Source: Cristatella mucedo
Taxonomy: Eukaryota > Bryozoa > Phylactolaemata > Cristatellidae
DNA: 64,000 nt
Reading direction: 5' to 3'
Assembly (NCBI GenBank): GCA_009760855.2
Contig: WPIO01000157.1
Location: 453,001 to 517,000 of the forward strand
The position numbers and the translations under genes were made by a program. Under the pieces are notes generated by a model that saw only the letters and a program-made list of their open reading frames with translations, did no database searches and was not told the DNA's origin. Of the stretch, positions 1-10,208 are shown piece after piece; position 1 is the stretch's first letter; each line of letters begins with the position of its first letter.

Positions 1-64
1 GCCTGCGACGCACCTTTGGCTCGAATATGCATCAGTAGCCCAGTAACACAAATTATGCATTATC

Positions 65-355
65 GCCGAGCCGGTTGGTCCAGCGGTTAAGGTGCTCGCC
101 CGACCAAGGCCGTAACTGGCTTGATCCATTCCAGAGCTTGGCAGGCGATTAGAGGCTTCTGACAATCAGATTTGGGTAGCAATAGGTGTATATAAAGACC
201 TACGTTGTGGTATGTATATCATATATGCCTCTGTATATGCAAGCATATGGAGATTCTATTGCGTATCACTTTGCAGCAAATGTAAAGGGCCTAGAAAGAG
301 ATTAAGTTCTCTGAGGGCGCTTTATCAAGTGCAATATTATTATTATTATTATTAT
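65..355 (+). mobile_element. tRNA-derived SINE with LINE-like tail (SINE-1)
   Basis: A tRNA-like head starts near 65, with an A-box-like TGGTCCAGCGGTTAAGG and a worn B-box-like GGCTTGATCCATTCC. A body follows, then a 3' end (about 270-335) that copies the terminal hairpin of the LINEs in this window: GTAAAGGGCCTAGAAAG through CTGAGGGCGCTTTATC, ending in (ATT)n. Compare the copies at 60002 and 18722. Confidence 0.7.
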
Positions 356-410
356 GTACATAGGTGCAGACCTGCATATACAGGTAAAAGTAAAGTAGGC
401 AGCGACTAAT

Positions 411-526
411 TCACCAACCTCGTTTAAGTGGTTGCAAAAGAGCTTAGCACCTATCCCTTTGTTGGCTGCTGAAGGGCTTCAACTCACGACCTAGGTCGAG
501 ACTGAGGATTACCTTACCGCTGAAGA
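411..526 (-). mobile_element. tRNA-derived SINE (SINE-2), degenerate
   Basis: Reverse-strand match to the SINE-2 family of the window. The body reads as CTCGTTTAAGTGG...AAAGAGCTTAGCACC and the tRNA-like head as TCAACTCACGACCTAGGTCG followed by TTACCTTACCGCT. The copy is old and diverged. Confidence 0.5.
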
Positions 527-650
527 TGAAATCTGATGACTACTGAATGCATACCGAAAGCAGCTTAGGCTTTGAGTTCGCTATACAAAACTCTCCAACG
601 TAACACTCACAGTCTTTGTGGGTTTGTGAGTTACAGGCGGCGATACATAC
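525..650 (+). mobile_element. LINE family Z, 3' end only
   Basis: About 125 bp (GATGAAATCTGATGACTACT to GAGTTACAGGCGGCGAT) match the 3' end of the longer family Z copy at 7236-8092, and reverse copies at 2955 and 51560. The shared core is TACCGAAAGC.GCTTAGGCT followed by ACAAAACTCTCC. Confidence 0.6.
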
Positions 651-707
651 ATGAATTATGTAAATACATGTATAAATGTATACACTGTATAGATATACAG
701 GTGTGCA

Positions 708-710
<3 letters not shown>

Positions 711-779
<69 letters not shown>
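711..779 (+). repeat. (TG)n microsatellite
   Basis: About 34 uninterrupted TG units. Open frames across it on both strands encode only Cys-Val or His-Thr runs and are not genes. Confidence 0.98.
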
Positions 780-780
<1 letters not shown>

Positions 781-1011
781 ACGCACCGAGGACGACCGTG
801 TGCTGACGACGGTAAATTGCTGAGCTGTGTGACAGCATCGTACATTGTTGCTTATGTGTTGGGCTGCTGAAATTTGGCATTTACCATTAACTTACTGGCT
901 GGTTGCTTCATCGGAGTTTTCCAGACTAGCAGGGTGTGGACGGCTGTGTCCAACAAATATGTATATACATGTATAAATATATATACGTGTATAGATAGAT
1001 ATACAGGTATA

Positions 1012-1054
1012 TGCGTGTGTGTATGTGTGTGTGTGTGTGCGCGCACGTGTGTGT
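1012..1054 (+). repeat. Short interrupted (TG)n tract
   Basis: Imperfect TG repeat with GCGCGCACG near its end. Together with the (TG)n at 711 it is flanked by similar TATATACATGTATAAAT sequence, so the two tracts may be parts of an older local duplication. Confidence 0.8.
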
Positions 1055-2030
1055 TATCCGTTTTGCAAAGCCTGCAGCTATAAAATGAACATATACATTC
1101 AAAATCTCTCTTAAGAATCACTAGGGGATCAAAGGTGCACACATAGAGTAACACAATCACTGACACCTGCATCGGTCTCGACGATGGCAACCTCACGGGA
1201 TGATGATGCTGACAATGAGAGCAGCCGCCAGGATCAGAGGGCATCTTTCATGGGTCAGGCATCTTCAGTGCACACTCCTCTAGCGCTACTCAACAACAAA
1301 GGACCAGTTAAATGAAAGGGGCTGGCATGCAAGCACCCATTCATTAGAACTGCACGGTGCAGTTTCTGCACGAAACGCCCTCTCATAACCTGCCAGCTAA
1401 TCTGGCGGTACATAACAAAAAGATGCACGTGATAAGCAGTCCCCCCCCCCCCCGCAGACACTGGCAGAAGTCTCGAATGGCAGGAAGGATTTGCTTGCCA
1501 CGAGGCATCCAACTCGGCTATGTAGCCGGCTAACAGCTTAGGCTTGACAGACGGCATACTATGTCGGCTTAGGAGCATGGTCTGCCGGTGCAGGAGGCCC
1601 TGGCAGGCAAAGCTGGCAATGAGGCTCTCCTGAAATCCCAGAGCAGAGTTGCCAGCCTTCCGGGAAGAATCTTTGGAGAATTTTCCCATGAGCATCTTCC
1701 CGGGAGAATCTTCCCATGAGTCTTCCCGGAATCTTCTGCGTAGCCCACTTCCAGGTACCCGTGCCGATTTACCTAGAATCCCACTTTAAGGTGGGCTTTC
1801 AGTGGAGCTATAGTTTACCTAGCTGTCAACGGAGGGTGGACTCATCTAGCCCCCACCAAGGGCAGCCAATGATCAACTAGCCCCCCCCCCCTGCGCTGCT
1901 GCTGCTGCTACCCTGCTGCACTGGACTCGGCCAGATTCGCTGGCATTTTTTTCAGGCAGCAGCACGAGCCAGCGACTGGCCTGACAAGATACTTGCACAA
2001 TTCAACATGCCAAGCCTGTCCTGCGAAGGA
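1055..2030. other. No gene recognised
   Basis: Apparently intergenic sequence. It contains a poly-C run at 1441-1453 and a second near 1880, and a locally repeated TCTTCCCGGGAGAATCTTCC motif near 1690-1730. The 146-codon minus-strand frame at 1255-1695 has no recognisable family features. Confidence 0.6.
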
Positions 2031-2034
2031 GCTT

Positions 2035-2415
2035 AGTAATTACCATATGTTTGCATGTCGCCCTCCGATAACTTAATCTCTTTCTAGGCACTTCACAAAT
2101 GTAAAGGAAGCATGCCATAACGGCTAGTGATAAAATGTACGGTGTCAGCCCGAATGAGTAAACAAAGGACAATTCACAACGACCCAGCAAATGCTTCGAG
2201 GAAAGGTGCGTTTTCAGCTTCTGTGTAAATATCAGGAAGGTGTGCCGTGACGTTAGTGGGAAGTAAGATTCAGGCTTTGGGAGCATAAGAGCACGGTCTC
2301 CGAAGGATTTTGGCTTTGTTCAAGGCACAGCTAAAAGACTCGAGGCAGAATAGCTAGCGGGTGGTGAGATGCTTCGCCTGGTTGGCGAGTAAGTCTGACA
2401 GGTAGGCTGGTGCAA
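2035..2415 (-). mobile_element. LINE 3' fragment (main family), decayed
   Basis: Reverse-oriented LINE 3' end: the hairpin reads CGATAACTTAATCTCTTTCTAGGCACTT, followed by diverged forms of the conserved blocks CAGGCTTTGGGAGCATA and CACGGTCTCCGAAGGATTT. No (AAT)n tail remains. Confidence 0.75.
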
Positions 2416-2543
2416 GAGAATGTTGCTATGTCGTCGCCGTTATACTAACAGTCGGTTCGAGTCAGCAGTACACTTGCTCACGATGCTCGGCGGCCAAATA
2501 CCATTACAAAATACCATTGCTGACGTGAAATCTCAAGCACAAG

Positions 2544-2697
2544 GGTCACCTTACGCCAGACGAAATATTCGAAATTCTGCTTGTATGCAGGCCGGCGATT
2601 CTAGGTCACCTTACGCCAGACGAAATATTCGAAATTCTGCTTGTATGCAGGCCGGCGATTCTAGGTCACCTTACGCCAGAGCAGGCCGGCGATTCTA
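2544..2697 (+). repeat. 60-bp tandem repeat, 2.5 copies
   Basis: The block starting GGTCACCTTACGCCAGACG recurs at 2544, 2604 and 2664 with exactly 60-bp spacing. The first two units look identical. The third jumps from CGCCAGA to GCAGGCCGGCGATTCTA and so has lost the middle of the unit. Because 60 is divisible by three, one frame shows a 20-residue repeat, but nothing else supports coding. Confidence 0.95.
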
Positions 2698-2699
2698 AG

Positions 2700-5045
2700 T
2701 GCGCCTGCATTGCTCAGCGGCAACTGCGAAAGCTCCTCGGACTGGCGCGGCCTCGGAGTGGCGCGGCCCTTCGCCGAGCATCGCGAGCTGCGTCTGACAC
2801 TCGGCGGCGGCGCCCTCTCCTCCTAGAGTACCATCGCGCCGACGCTCAGGCGGCGCTGCGTTATGACAGCTGACCTCGGCGGAAGCTTCGAGAGGCGCTC
2901 AAGGCTTCGAACGCGCTCCGCCCGAGCTCGCGGTAGAGTGCGACCCTCCCCCCCCCGAATGAGTAACGTATCTCCGTCTGTAACTCCACAAAGTCATAAA
3001 GACCAAGTGGGTGTTACGCAGGAGAGTTTTGCATAGCGCACTCGCAGCCTAAGCGGCTTTCGGTACGCATTCAGTAGCCAACAGACTTCGTCTCACGCAA
3101 CAAAGAGAAAGTGGGAAGCATAGCAGAGTCAGGAGAGCAGTTGAGGTAGTGAGTAGCACGGAAACCGGAAGAAAAAACAAAAGCAGGCCGCCGCTGCCGC
3201 TTCGCCAACTTACGCGGCGACGTGCCTTACGTCCCGCGAACCGACGGCGCGACGAAAGCCGCCGTGCGCCGGTGAGAGAGCTGGGACGTTTTCCTGCGTT
3301 CTTCGAGCGCCGCTCAGCTCGCGGCGGCTCGCGTCGTCGACGAGGGCGCGAGCGCAAACATGGGCGGATCCGCCGCGTCCGCGACCGCCGCCGCGAGCTG
3401 AGCGGAGGAGCCCAAAGGCAAACTACGGAGGACGGTAAGCGCTCTCTGTAAACACGCTGGGCTCGATCGTCTGAACGCGCCAAAGAACGCGCGGTTCGGA
3501 GGCGGGGCCGAGCTCGAGGACCGCCGCCCGCCGACGGGCAGCGGTCCTCCGGCTCGGCTCCGGGACGGGCAGCGGCGGGCGGCTTTTGTCTCCGCCACGG
3601 GCGCTCATCGCGCTCCCTCAGTCGGGGTAGGGCGAGCAGCCAAAGTCGGCCAGCCCCAACCACAGAGCGCCTTAGGCTCGCGACGAGCCACGCAGTCGAG
3701 CGCGATCGACCGAGCCGGGCGCCTGCGGGCCCGCAGGACCGCGCGCGGCGCGCCCGGAAGTCAAACGCGCCGCAAGGTCGCGACCCCGTCACGCGGAGCC
3801 GACGGTTAATAAAGACGGCCGTCGAGTTAGCTGGCGTGCGTGCGTGCGCACGTAAAAGGCCTGAATGCGCACCGCTCCCCCTCTTGAGACTCGGTCTCGG
3901 ACGCGCAGCGCTCGCGATTTATTTCCCTGCGTAAATGCACTCTCCCGTCCCAAGTGCTCGAACGGCTCGGCCGGTGTAACGGATGATGCGGCGGCAGCTC
4001 GCCTACCGCCGCTCGCCTGTCGGCCGACATCGATACCGTGTGCGGCTCCCTTCTGGCGAGCGGCCTCGTCAGAACCGCAAGACCCAAGGGGCGCCCAGGT
4101 CGCTACGTTGCTACGTCACTCCCACGAAACGGCAGCGGTCGGTCTCGCGGAGATGGCGAGCCGCGAGGCTCGCGCTTCTCACCTCAGCGACTGCCCTGCA
4201 GCTCTCGCGTCCGCCGAGATGCCGCCCGCCAGCCGCGAGAGCTTCCCGCGTTGAGAGACGGGCTCGTGCGCCCGAGACTCGAAACCGTGCTCCGGAAGCG
4301 TCGACTCATGGGATATCCCGCGGGCGAGTGCTGCTTCTGCGAGCGCTGCAGCGCGACGACCGAGTTCGGTGACTGCCGGCGCCCTCAGCGGGCGGGCGAC
4401 CGCGGGAAACCGCCCAAGCTAAAACCGCACTAGCTAAAAACGGAGAGCGCCCGCAGCGAGCAGCTTACCGGACTCAGGCTGGTGCGGCGAAACCCCGAGT
4501 CTGGGACGGATGGCAACGCGGTCCCTCTCCGCCTGCGACCGCGCGTCGAGTCAAAGCGCGGGTCGCTCGTCCCGCCTCCGTTTACCCCCGGTACGGTGGG
4601 AGGGCGTGGTGCCAAGGGCGCGCTCATGCGCATGGCACCAAAAATCGCAGCCGCGTCTGTACGCGGCTGCGGATTTGCCGTTCGAAAGAGAAAGTCGTCG
4701 GATGTCGTTGCTATTTTTTGCGACAATCCCTTTATGCCGCAGGTATTACTCGGCCAGACCATGAATGCCTCGTCGCTCCTTGACTGAGCACGAAATGCAG
4801 AGCATAAATAGAACGGCCACCTTACGACGGGCTTTGTTGCGCGGTGCGTGCCGCGCTGGCGGCCTAAAGTCAAAGCTCGGCGGCAGCCTCTGCGAGGCCG
4901 GCGGCGGCGGCTGCTGCTACTTCGGGCCGCGTCCGCTGTTGCCGCCGCCGGCCGATTCGCCTCCCCTCGCTTCGCAAAACAGCAGCCGCAGTTCGCAAGC
5001 CGCGCTTCGCACCGCCCGCGCGAGAAGTTCAACAGCGTGCATCGC
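2700..5045. other. CpG-dense GC-rich block of unknown role
   Basis: Base composition changes sharply at about 2.7 kb to very GC- and CpG-rich sequence and returns to AT-rich sequence at 5.05 kb, next to a (TA)n tract. It looks like a CpG island or an unmethylated first-exon region, but no first exon with a convincing partner was found. Long open frames on both strands (for example 3049-3792 minus, rich in Arg, Ala and Pro) are what such composition produces by chance. A family Z LINE fragment lies inside it near 2955-3150. Confidence 0.6.
2955..3150 (-). mobile_element. LINE family Z, 3' end fragment
   Basis: Reverse-strand match to family Z. The ordered blocks CTGTAACTCCACAAAG, GTGGGTGTTACGCAG, AGCGGCTTTCGGTACGCATT and AACAAAGAGAAAGTGGGAAG recur in the same order at 51570-51730. 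Confidence 0.65.
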
Positions 5046-5077
5046 ATAAATATATAAATATACATATATATATATAT

Positions 5078-7050
5078 ATCATGCTTGATAAACAAACAAA
5101 ATGAATAACATGGTTAAGGATGACATGCTCAGGTTCAGCATGCAAATGTGGTTAGTGGCAGCATGCACAGTGTCAGCACGCATAAGCACATCAAGGACGA
5201 ATCACAGGGACCCACTAAATGCTGTCCTAAATAGGTGGTTTTTTAAATTCTTTTTAAATGTCATCAAGTCAGGGGATGTCATGGCGGAAGTCGGGAGTGA
5301 GTTTCCGGCTTTGGGAGCATACGAACTAAATGCACGGTCTCCAAAGGATTTGGGGTTTATACGAGGTATAGATAAACTGTTAGATTCCGAAAAACGGGTA
5401 GTACGCTGCTTGGCCCGATGGGGTAGTATATCTGAGAGATAGGCTGGAGCCAAAGAATGAAGGGACCTAAAAGTGAGCGACAAAACCTTGAAGTCAATCC
5501 GTTGCTTGACTGGTAGCCAGTGCAGGTCGGCGAGAAGTGGTGTGATGTGGCAACTGCGACGCCCACGACAGACAAGACTAGCTGTGGATTTTTGCACCAG
5601 CTGCAATCGCCTGATCGCACATGCCGGTAGGCCAGTAAGCAGTGAGTTGCAGAAGTCGAGACGGGATGTCACGAATGCATGGACCAACTTATATGTGGTA
5701 TCCTTATCTAGACAAGGCCGAATTTTAGCAATATTATGAAGCTGAAAATAGGCTGATTTGACTGTGGAGCTGATATGGTCGTCTAAAGAGAGGTCACTCT
5801 GGAATACGACACCTAGATTTCGATATGCTGGCAGAGCCAATTTTGAGCTTCAGCCATTCCAATTTGTGAATCACACTGGGTTTGCCCATAACTAGTAAGT
5901 TACTTTTATCATCATTTAGTTTTAGAAAATGTGCTGCCATTCATGTGCGGATGTCATTAATGCATGCAGCAAGTGAGTTGAGAGAATTCGAGGTGCTCGA
6001 AGGCTGGGAGGGATCAAAGCAAAGGTACAACTGAGTGTCATCGAAGTAGAAGTGAAAGCCTAGATTGTGCTTGACAATCACATCAGCAAAAAGAAGAGTA
6101 TAAACCGTGAAAAGAACCGGACCTAGCATGGAGCCCTGAGGTACGCCATATTTCAGAGGTACCTCAGATGATCTTTGTCCATTCACGTCAATACTCTGGA
6201 GTCTCCCACTGAGATAGGACCTGAACCACTGCAGAGCAGTGCCAGTGAGGCCCAGGCGAGATGAGAGGCGCTCTAGAAGAGCTTTGTGATCGACAGTATC
6301 AAAAGCTGCCGAGAGATCGAGCAAAACAAGCAGAGACACTCTACCCATGTCTGCATTCCTAAGTAGGTCGTTGTATACCCTAAGCAATGCTGACTCTGTG
6401 GAGTGATTAGCTCTAAAGCCAGACTGGAACTTACTAGCAAGATGTGAGGTTTCGATATATGAGTTTAGCTGGCCTGCCACGACCCGTTCCAGTGTCTTTG
6501 GTAGGAATGGTAGAAGGGAGACTGGGCGGTAGTTGCTTAAGTTCTCTTGGTCTAGTGTAGCTTTCTTGAGAAGTGGCCTGACTACAGCTTTTTTGAAAGG
6601 TGCTGGGACCTGACCTGAGGCTAATGACATATTAATGATGTTAGTTATGCATGGCAGCAGCAGATCAATGCAACGTAGGAGCAGGACAGTGGGAATAGGG
6701 TCCAGAGGACTTGTTGTCTTCTTTGATTGAGATACGAACTTCAGGACTAGATCACTAGTGACCTGCTTAAATGCAGACATTGAGGTGCTGCCAGGAATCG
6801 GGGAACAGCATTCTAGTGGGAAGGTTGTCATCGCAGGGATGGATTCCCTGATCTTGTCTACCTTCTGCTCAAAGAATCGAGAGAAGCGATCGGCTAGATC
6901 ATCCCAAGGATCATCAGGTAAGGAGCTAACCTGTGAGCGGTTGAGATGGTTTGATGATATCGTGTTTCCTTTGCAGCAAATGTAAAGCGCCTAGAAAGAG
7001 ATTGAGTTCTTCGACGGCGCTTTATCAAGTGCATTATTATCTTTATATTC
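5078..7050. mobile_element. LINE copy B, with 5' part inverted relative to its tail
   Basis: Positions 5078-6952 carry a LINE on the minus strand. It has a reverse-transcriptase frame (about 6831-5941) with NYRPVSLLPFL, a DLSAAFDTVDH motif A, GVPQGSMLG motif B and YFDD motif C, followed after a stop and a frameshift by the C-terminal part (5840-5202). This body lacks the terminal hairpin and (AAT)n at its low end. Instead, the missing 3' end sits at 6955-7050 on the plus strand: CCTTTGCAGCAAATGTAAAGC, hairpin, then TCAAGTGCATTATTATC. The layout matches a twin-primed insertion with a 5' inversion. Confidence 0.85.
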
Positions 7051-7235
7051 GACGTGTTTGTGGCTGTTTAAGGGCTTAGAGGCTGAAGCCGTACAATAAC
7101 AAATAAAATCAGACAATTAGCGTAGCGTAACGGTACAGAGCCGGCAGTCGAAATAAGTAATCAGCTCAATGATTACAATAAGCATACGATCGAGTCCTCC
7201 TCGGGCATACAGTCAGAGGCAAGTCCGAAACTACT

Positions 7236-7306
7236 AAATTTCGAGCACGTGATGGTCGCACAGCAGGTGATGCTGCTGTGCGACCATCGCCACCTGCTCG
7301 AAATTT
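7236..7306. repeat. 71-nt inverted repeat at a LINE 5' edge
   Basis: AAATTTCGAGCA pairs with TGCTCGAAATTT, and inside it ATGGTCGCACAGCA pairs with TGCTGTGCGACCAT around a GGTGA loop. The right arm belongs to family Z; the left arm has no counterpart in the 51560-52440 copy. Confidence 0.85.
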
Positions 7307-8092
7307 AGGTGTCGCTTTGACAACTGCCTAAATTTTAAAAGCTCGTTTGGAAGACAGCTTCTACAGCTAGCCTTACATCAGATCCCTATCTAAGATTAGG
7401 AGCTAACTTCCACGGCGGCTTGCACAATTTTTTTAACTAGCTCCTCTGCCTCGGCTACATTATTATAAATCCCTTTTGGCTAGCGAAAAAAAAGCAACTA
7501 AGCCACTGCAGATTGCAATGAATTTGGCTGCACGGCTAGTTTGCAAATTCGAGGTTTGACCACGTCTCCTTTGCTAAAAGAGCTAGGATGGCGGCCGGTT
7601 GATCAACGGATACAGCAAAGCTCTTAGGCTGACCCACAAGGCCCATCACGGCTTGGCTCCTCCATACCTAGCTGAACTACTGCACCAGTTCTAGTCTCCT
7701 CGTGCCCTCAGGTCGTGTATGGACAATAAATTAGCTGTTCCATTCTTCCACATAAAGACCTTTGGGGACAAGCTTTAGCTTTGCAAGGTCCTAGACTATG
7801 GAACTCCCTTTCCACGATTCTTACGCAATGATAAAAACTAATCTGCTGCCGACTATGGCACATCCTTTCCAGCGGCCATGAGCTGCTACGTTCATGCTAC
7901 TCAGTTCCTCAAATGCTCTCCTGGCTCTACCATGCTTTCCACTTTCTCGTTGTTGCATGAGATGAAATCTGTTGGCTACCTAATGCGTACCGAAAGCCGC
8001 TTAGGCTGTGAGTGAGCTATACAAAACTCTCCTGCGTAACACCCACATGGTCTTAATGACTTTGTGGAGTTACAGAAGGAGATCCATCCGGT
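7236..8092 (+). mobile_element. LINE family Z, C-terminal/3' part
   Basis: Broken plus-strand frames read like the C-terminal end of a LINE polyprotein (LTHKAHHGLAPPYLAELL, then a diverged FGDK...LWNSL-type block), followed by the family Z 3' end up to GAGTTACAGAAGGAGAT. The opposite-strand copy at 51560-52440 shares the whole order. The 5' edge (7236-7306) is a long imperfect hairpin not present in the other copy. Confidence 0.75.
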
Positions 8093-8583
8093 TCACAACG
8101 ACGTTCAATTGATATCGGACCAATTCAAAAACTGAAAAAATTGTGCAGGCCGGCAATTTCCTACGAATCCCAACACCCAGCGTCCAAAGGGCATTTATAA
8201 AAAGTAACCTAAATGTAGCTGGCATTAACTGACCCGAACTTGATTTGTCAAGACCTGCACGGCCATGAAGTCGAAAAATACACCAACTGTTAGAAAGAGT
8301 GGACTTAGCCCGAGGTGTAGACTATCGAACGAGACCACCAGAAAGCCTCCACCGCTACGACCATCGTCACGGCCAGAACTGAGCCATACCTAGGTATTTC
8401 ATACCTACGGCAGTTATTACTAAGCAACTGAGGCACTCAGCTAAACATCGGTACCTAGTATTTGGGCCTATTTATGAGACACTAGTTCAGTAAGTGACTT
8501 CTTGGCTGTCACCTATCGACTATACATTGCGCATCTGGTCAGCAGTTTTCTCTTACAAAGCTTAGAAGTCGAGGGAGGAACAT
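8093..8583. other. No feature recognised
   Basis: Unique-looking sequence between two LINE fragments. No splice-flanked conserved exon or repeat was recognised. Confidence 0.5.
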
Positions 8584-9317
8584 TGATAACACGTCTAAGT
8601 TGGTCAATGCATTCGTGACATCCCATCTCGACTTCTGCAACTCACTGCTTACTGGCCTACCGGCATGTGCGATCAGGCGATTGCAGCCGGTGCAAAAATC
8701 CACAGCTAGTCTTGTCTGTCGTGGGCGTCGCAGTTGCCACATCACACCACTTCTCGCCGACCTGCACTGGCCACCATTCAAGCAACGGATTGACTTCAAG
8801 GTTTTGTCGCTCACTTTTTGGTCATTTCATTCTTTGGCTCCAGCCTATCTCTCAGATCTACTCCCCCACCGGGCCAAGCATCGTACCACTCGCTTTTCGG
8901 AATGCAACAGTCAACCAATACTTCGTACAAACCTCAAATCCTTTGGAGACCGTGCATTTAGTTCGTATGCTCCCAAAGCCTGGAACTCCCTTCCGACTTG
9001 CGTCAGAACATCCCCTGACCCGACCACATTTAAAAAGAACTTAAAAACACCTATTTAGGACAGCATTTAGTGGGTCCCTGTGATTCGTCCTTGATGTGCT
9101 TATGCGTGCTGACACTGTGCATGCTACCACTAACCACATTTGCATGCTGACCCTGTGCATGTCACCCCTAACCATGTTATTCATGTTGTTTGTTTTCAAG
9201 CATGATATTATTCACCATTCAATTGCATTTCCCTTTGCAGCCAATGTAAAGCGCCTAGAAAGAGATTGAGTTCTCTGAGGGCGCTTTATCAAGTGCATTA
9301 TTATTATTATTATAATT
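8584..9317 (+). mobile_element. LINE 3' fragment (main family), 5'-truncated
   Basis: Plus-strand C-terminal LINE protein (frame 8600-9058): FVTSHLDFCNSLLTGLPACA, HSLAPAYLSDLLPHRAKH, FGDRAFSSYAPKAWNSLP. It is followed by the standard 3' UTR, the terminal hairpin at about 9247-9290, and (ATT)n. The frame stops a few residues early compared with copy D. Confidence 0.9.
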
Positions 9318-9507
9318 ATTGAGTCGACAAAATGATGCACGGCAGAGCACAAACAAGAAAGCCTCGATTACAGTAAGGCACAGTGATTAATCTTGAGCCT
9401 GTTTATTTTAATTATTGGTTATACACTACTAATATCTACAGACTTGGCAAGAACAACACCGTATTAGAAATAGTATTTATTCCGGCTCCAATAAAATCGC
9501 TAGCTTG

Positions 9508-9563
9508 CATTAAGTCCATTTCCCAATCAAAGAAGACAATAAGTCATTTGGACCCTATTCCCT
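9508..9563 (+). mobile_element. Tiny LINE RT-domain fragment
   Basis: Reads ISQSKKTISHLDPIP, matching the SQSKKTTSPLDPIP segment just before the reverse-transcriptase core in copies B, C and D. About 55 bp, not connected to other LINE sequence. Confidence 0.55.
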
Positions 9564-10208
9564 AAGTTAATTATTATATTATAAATTATGCACGTATATT
9601 AATAATATATGTGCATTAACAATATTATTATTATCATTATCAGCATGCCCTATTCAAGCAAAGATCAACGAGTCTACACAAAAAAGCTTTTGCCACCAGA
9701 GATAGAGCAGCTGCAATCGTGAGAGTGAACTTGCTTTGGGGCCACAGGCTTTAAATGCACTAGCATAGTTCATGGCTAGCTCGATGCAAGCAGAGCAAGT
9801 CCAATGCCACTCCCTAACTAGTGTTTGCAGGCAGGCAATTGAGAATGTGCAGGCGATTGAGTTTAAACACTGGCAACTACTGTCAACAGCGACACTGAGA
9901 AGACCAGGCTGGAACGCGAGTGGGTCAAGTCTTCCATTTTAATCAATAAAGTTCAGCTCTGCAGTTGGCAACCAACTGCTCAAAGTGCAGAAATGGGGTA
10001 AGTATTTATACAACTATATTTATAGCAGCGCTGGAATGCAAAAGTGCAGATCAAACAGGTAAAGCTTAAAATAATAGTTTCTTATCAATAAAAGATTCAG
10101 TTCCCTGGGATTACATGATTGACGACTTAAGCCTCCAACATCGGCAGATTAAATAACTGGGTAATAGTAGCCATATACCAATATCCGAACATCGTTAACT
10201 TAAAAAAA

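Noticed and set aside
540-880. Overlapping frames of about 100 codons rich in His-Thr or Cys-Val
   Set aside because: They are translations of the (TG)n microsatellite.
3049-3792. 247-codon minus-strand open frame, and overlapping frames on the other strand
   Set aside because: Long frames on several strands are expected in CpG-rich DNA. The product is Arg/Ala/Pro/Ser-rich without motifs, and no splice partner was found.
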